Shown here piece by piece: positions 63,300 to 64,000 of a DNA stretch of 64,000 bases; position 1 is the first letter of the stretch, and every line of letters starts with the position of its first letter. Source of the stretch: Mesorhizobium sp. M1C.F.Ca.ET.210.01.1.1. GTDB lineage: Bacteria; Pseudomonadota; Alphaproteobacteria; Rhizobiales; Rhizobiaceae. The notes under the pieces are model-generated. The model had not been told where the DNA came from. It ran no database searches and was given only the letters and a program-made list of their open reading frames with translations. The translations under genes and the position numbers were made by a program. Location: assembly GCF_004791585.1 (NCBI RefSeq), contig NZ_SRUU01000018.1, forward strand, positions 1-64,000, read 5' to 3'.

Positions 63300-63627
63300 C
63301 CGGCTTAAAGCGCCTCGCGCTGAAAGATCCAGGCGACACGCTTTAAGTCTTTGTTTTGATGTCGTTGTCCCAGAACCGCAGCACACATCCGGGCGACATG
63401 CACTAGGCCGTGAACCCATAGATGCGGCATGACCAACTTTGGGTGATATGCGGTCAGGCCGCTTCAGGGCTGGCAGATGATAAAGCGGCGCTCCGGTGTC
63501 GCAAAAGTCGTCGCGTAGGGCCGACTTTTCTACCTGACATTTGCGACAGATTTTTCGCTTGAAAATCAACGAGCCGATGTCGTCGCGACTCGGTATTTCC
63601 GCGACACGACAAAGTGACAAGCACCTC
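63300..63627. other. Intergenic region with repeat and nested hairpins
   Basis: No gene seen. Contains the repeat at 63305-63404 and mutually exclusive dyads: TGTCGCAAA/TTTGCGACA (63498-63506, 63540-63548) and AAAAGTCG/CGACTTTT (63503-63510, 63522-63529). Confidence 0.5.
63305..63404. repeat. Rhizobial intergenic repeat
   Basis: TTAAAGCG near 63305 and CGCTTTAA near 63340 form a dyad, followed by GTTGTCCCAGAACCGCAG and GGGCGACATGCACTA, recalling the GTCCCGAAxCCG theme at 59365. Confidence 0.45.
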
Positions 63628-63658
63628 TTGACTTAGAGCGCACTCTAACTCGTAGCTT
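63628..63658 (+). promoter_or_regulatory. MerR-type promoter with 19-bp spacer
   Basis: TTGACT (63628-63633) and TAGCTT (63653-63658) are separated by 19 bases, the overlong spacing of MerR-controlled promoters. The dyad TTAGAG-CGCA-CTCTAA (63633-63648) fills the spacer, as in SoxR/CueR-like sites. It lies 31 bases before the MerR gene. Confidence 0.75.
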
Positions 63659-63688
63659 TCTGAGCGTCGTGACGAAAGAAGGGCGTTG

Positions 63689-64000
63689 ATGAAGATTGGC
63701 GAGCTGGCGAAGCGTTCGGGACTGTCTGCCTACACTATCCGTTACTATGAGCGGATCGGGCTGTTTCCCTATGCCGACAGGGACCAATCGGGCCAACGCG
63801 ACTACGACGCATCAATCCTGATCTGGATAGAATTTCTCGATCGTCTCAAAACGACCGGGATGCCTATTCGGGAAATGCTGCGTTACGCGGCCTTGCGGGA
63901 GCGCGGCGTCGACACGGAAGCGGAGCGCAGCGCGTTGCTCGAAGAGCACCGTGAGCGTGTCCGTGCGCATGTGGCCAAACTGCAAGCCTGCCTTCTCGTC
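63689..64000 (+). CDS. MerR-family transcriptional regulator (partial, runs off the window)
   Basis: 104 codons visible from ATG 63689 with GAAGGG upstream. Reads MKIGELAKRSGLSAYTIRYY, ERIGLFPYADR, the winged HTH of MerR, then a long helix (LRERGVDTEAERSALLEEHR) of the dimerisation coil. No metal-binding Cys is seen in the part available. It probably autoregulates from the palindrome upstream. Confidence 0.92.
   Translation, partial: MKIGELAKRSGLSAYTIRYYERIGLFPYADRDQSGQRDYDASILIWIEFLDRLKTTGMPIREMLRYAALRERGVDTEAERSALLEEHRERVRAHVAKLQACLLV

Overview
This window looks like a chromosomal segment of an alphaproteobacterium of the order Rhizobiales, most likely close to Mesorhizobium. The evidence is the very high G+C of most genes, the conserved rhizobial block feuP-feuQ-cycHJKL-degP-two-component pair-glnE, the GcvT-fused dehydrogenase next to a non-pyrrolysine MttB protein, and several copies of the short intergenic palindromes typical of Rhizobiales. 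No rRNA, tRNA or CRISPR array was recognised.

Layout. 0-3.4 kb: the 3' end of an IS481-type transposase, a TPR-sulfotransferase, a PLP aminotransferase and acylphosphatase. 3.4-10.8 kb: a leucine/isovalerate catabolic cluster (TetR regulator, isovaleryl-CoA dehydrogenase, both methylcrotonyl-CoA carboxylase subunits) with an embedded macrodomain hydrolase and a small secreted protein. 10.8-13.4 kb: a branched-chain amino acid binding protein, a Sel1 protein and a DUF2147 protein. 13.3-17.5 kb: an A/T-richer island flanked by an 18-bp direct repeat and two look-alike terminators; it holds a PIN_8-type nuclease-like protein, a frameshifted zinc-ribbon gene, a tiny signal-peptide frame, a membrane protein and a periplasmic ClpP-like protein. 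17.8-36.7 kb: housekeeping and accessory genes (AMP nucleosidase, ETF-ubiquinone oxidoreductase with a tandemly duplicated 3' end, uracil-DNA glycosylase, PepN, an MFS/aldo-keto/NAD-binding operon under LysR control, a PAS histidine kinase).

36.7-51 kb: a minus-strand block, glnE preceded by a kinase/regulator pair, degP, the c-type cytochrome maturation genes cycL/K/J/H, a lipoprotein, feuQ, feuP and a probable feuN. It groups envelope stress, haem ligation and two-component signalling genes. 51-57 kb: a SnoaL protein, an orphan DUF3168 gene, and a methylamine/betaine module (MttB-like methyltransferase plus FAD/GcvT dehydrogenase) divergent from a TetR gene across a 30-bp palindrome. 57-64 kb: PBP1A, a frameshifted TonB-like DUF930 protein, a DUF1214/DUF1254 pair, a DUF2336 protein and a MerR regulator cut by the window edge.

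The best candidates for something undescribed are the 13.3-17.5 kb island with its PIN-like protein and the structured intergenic RNA-like region just after it. Each is argued from sequence only; all family assignments come from motif recognition without database searches.
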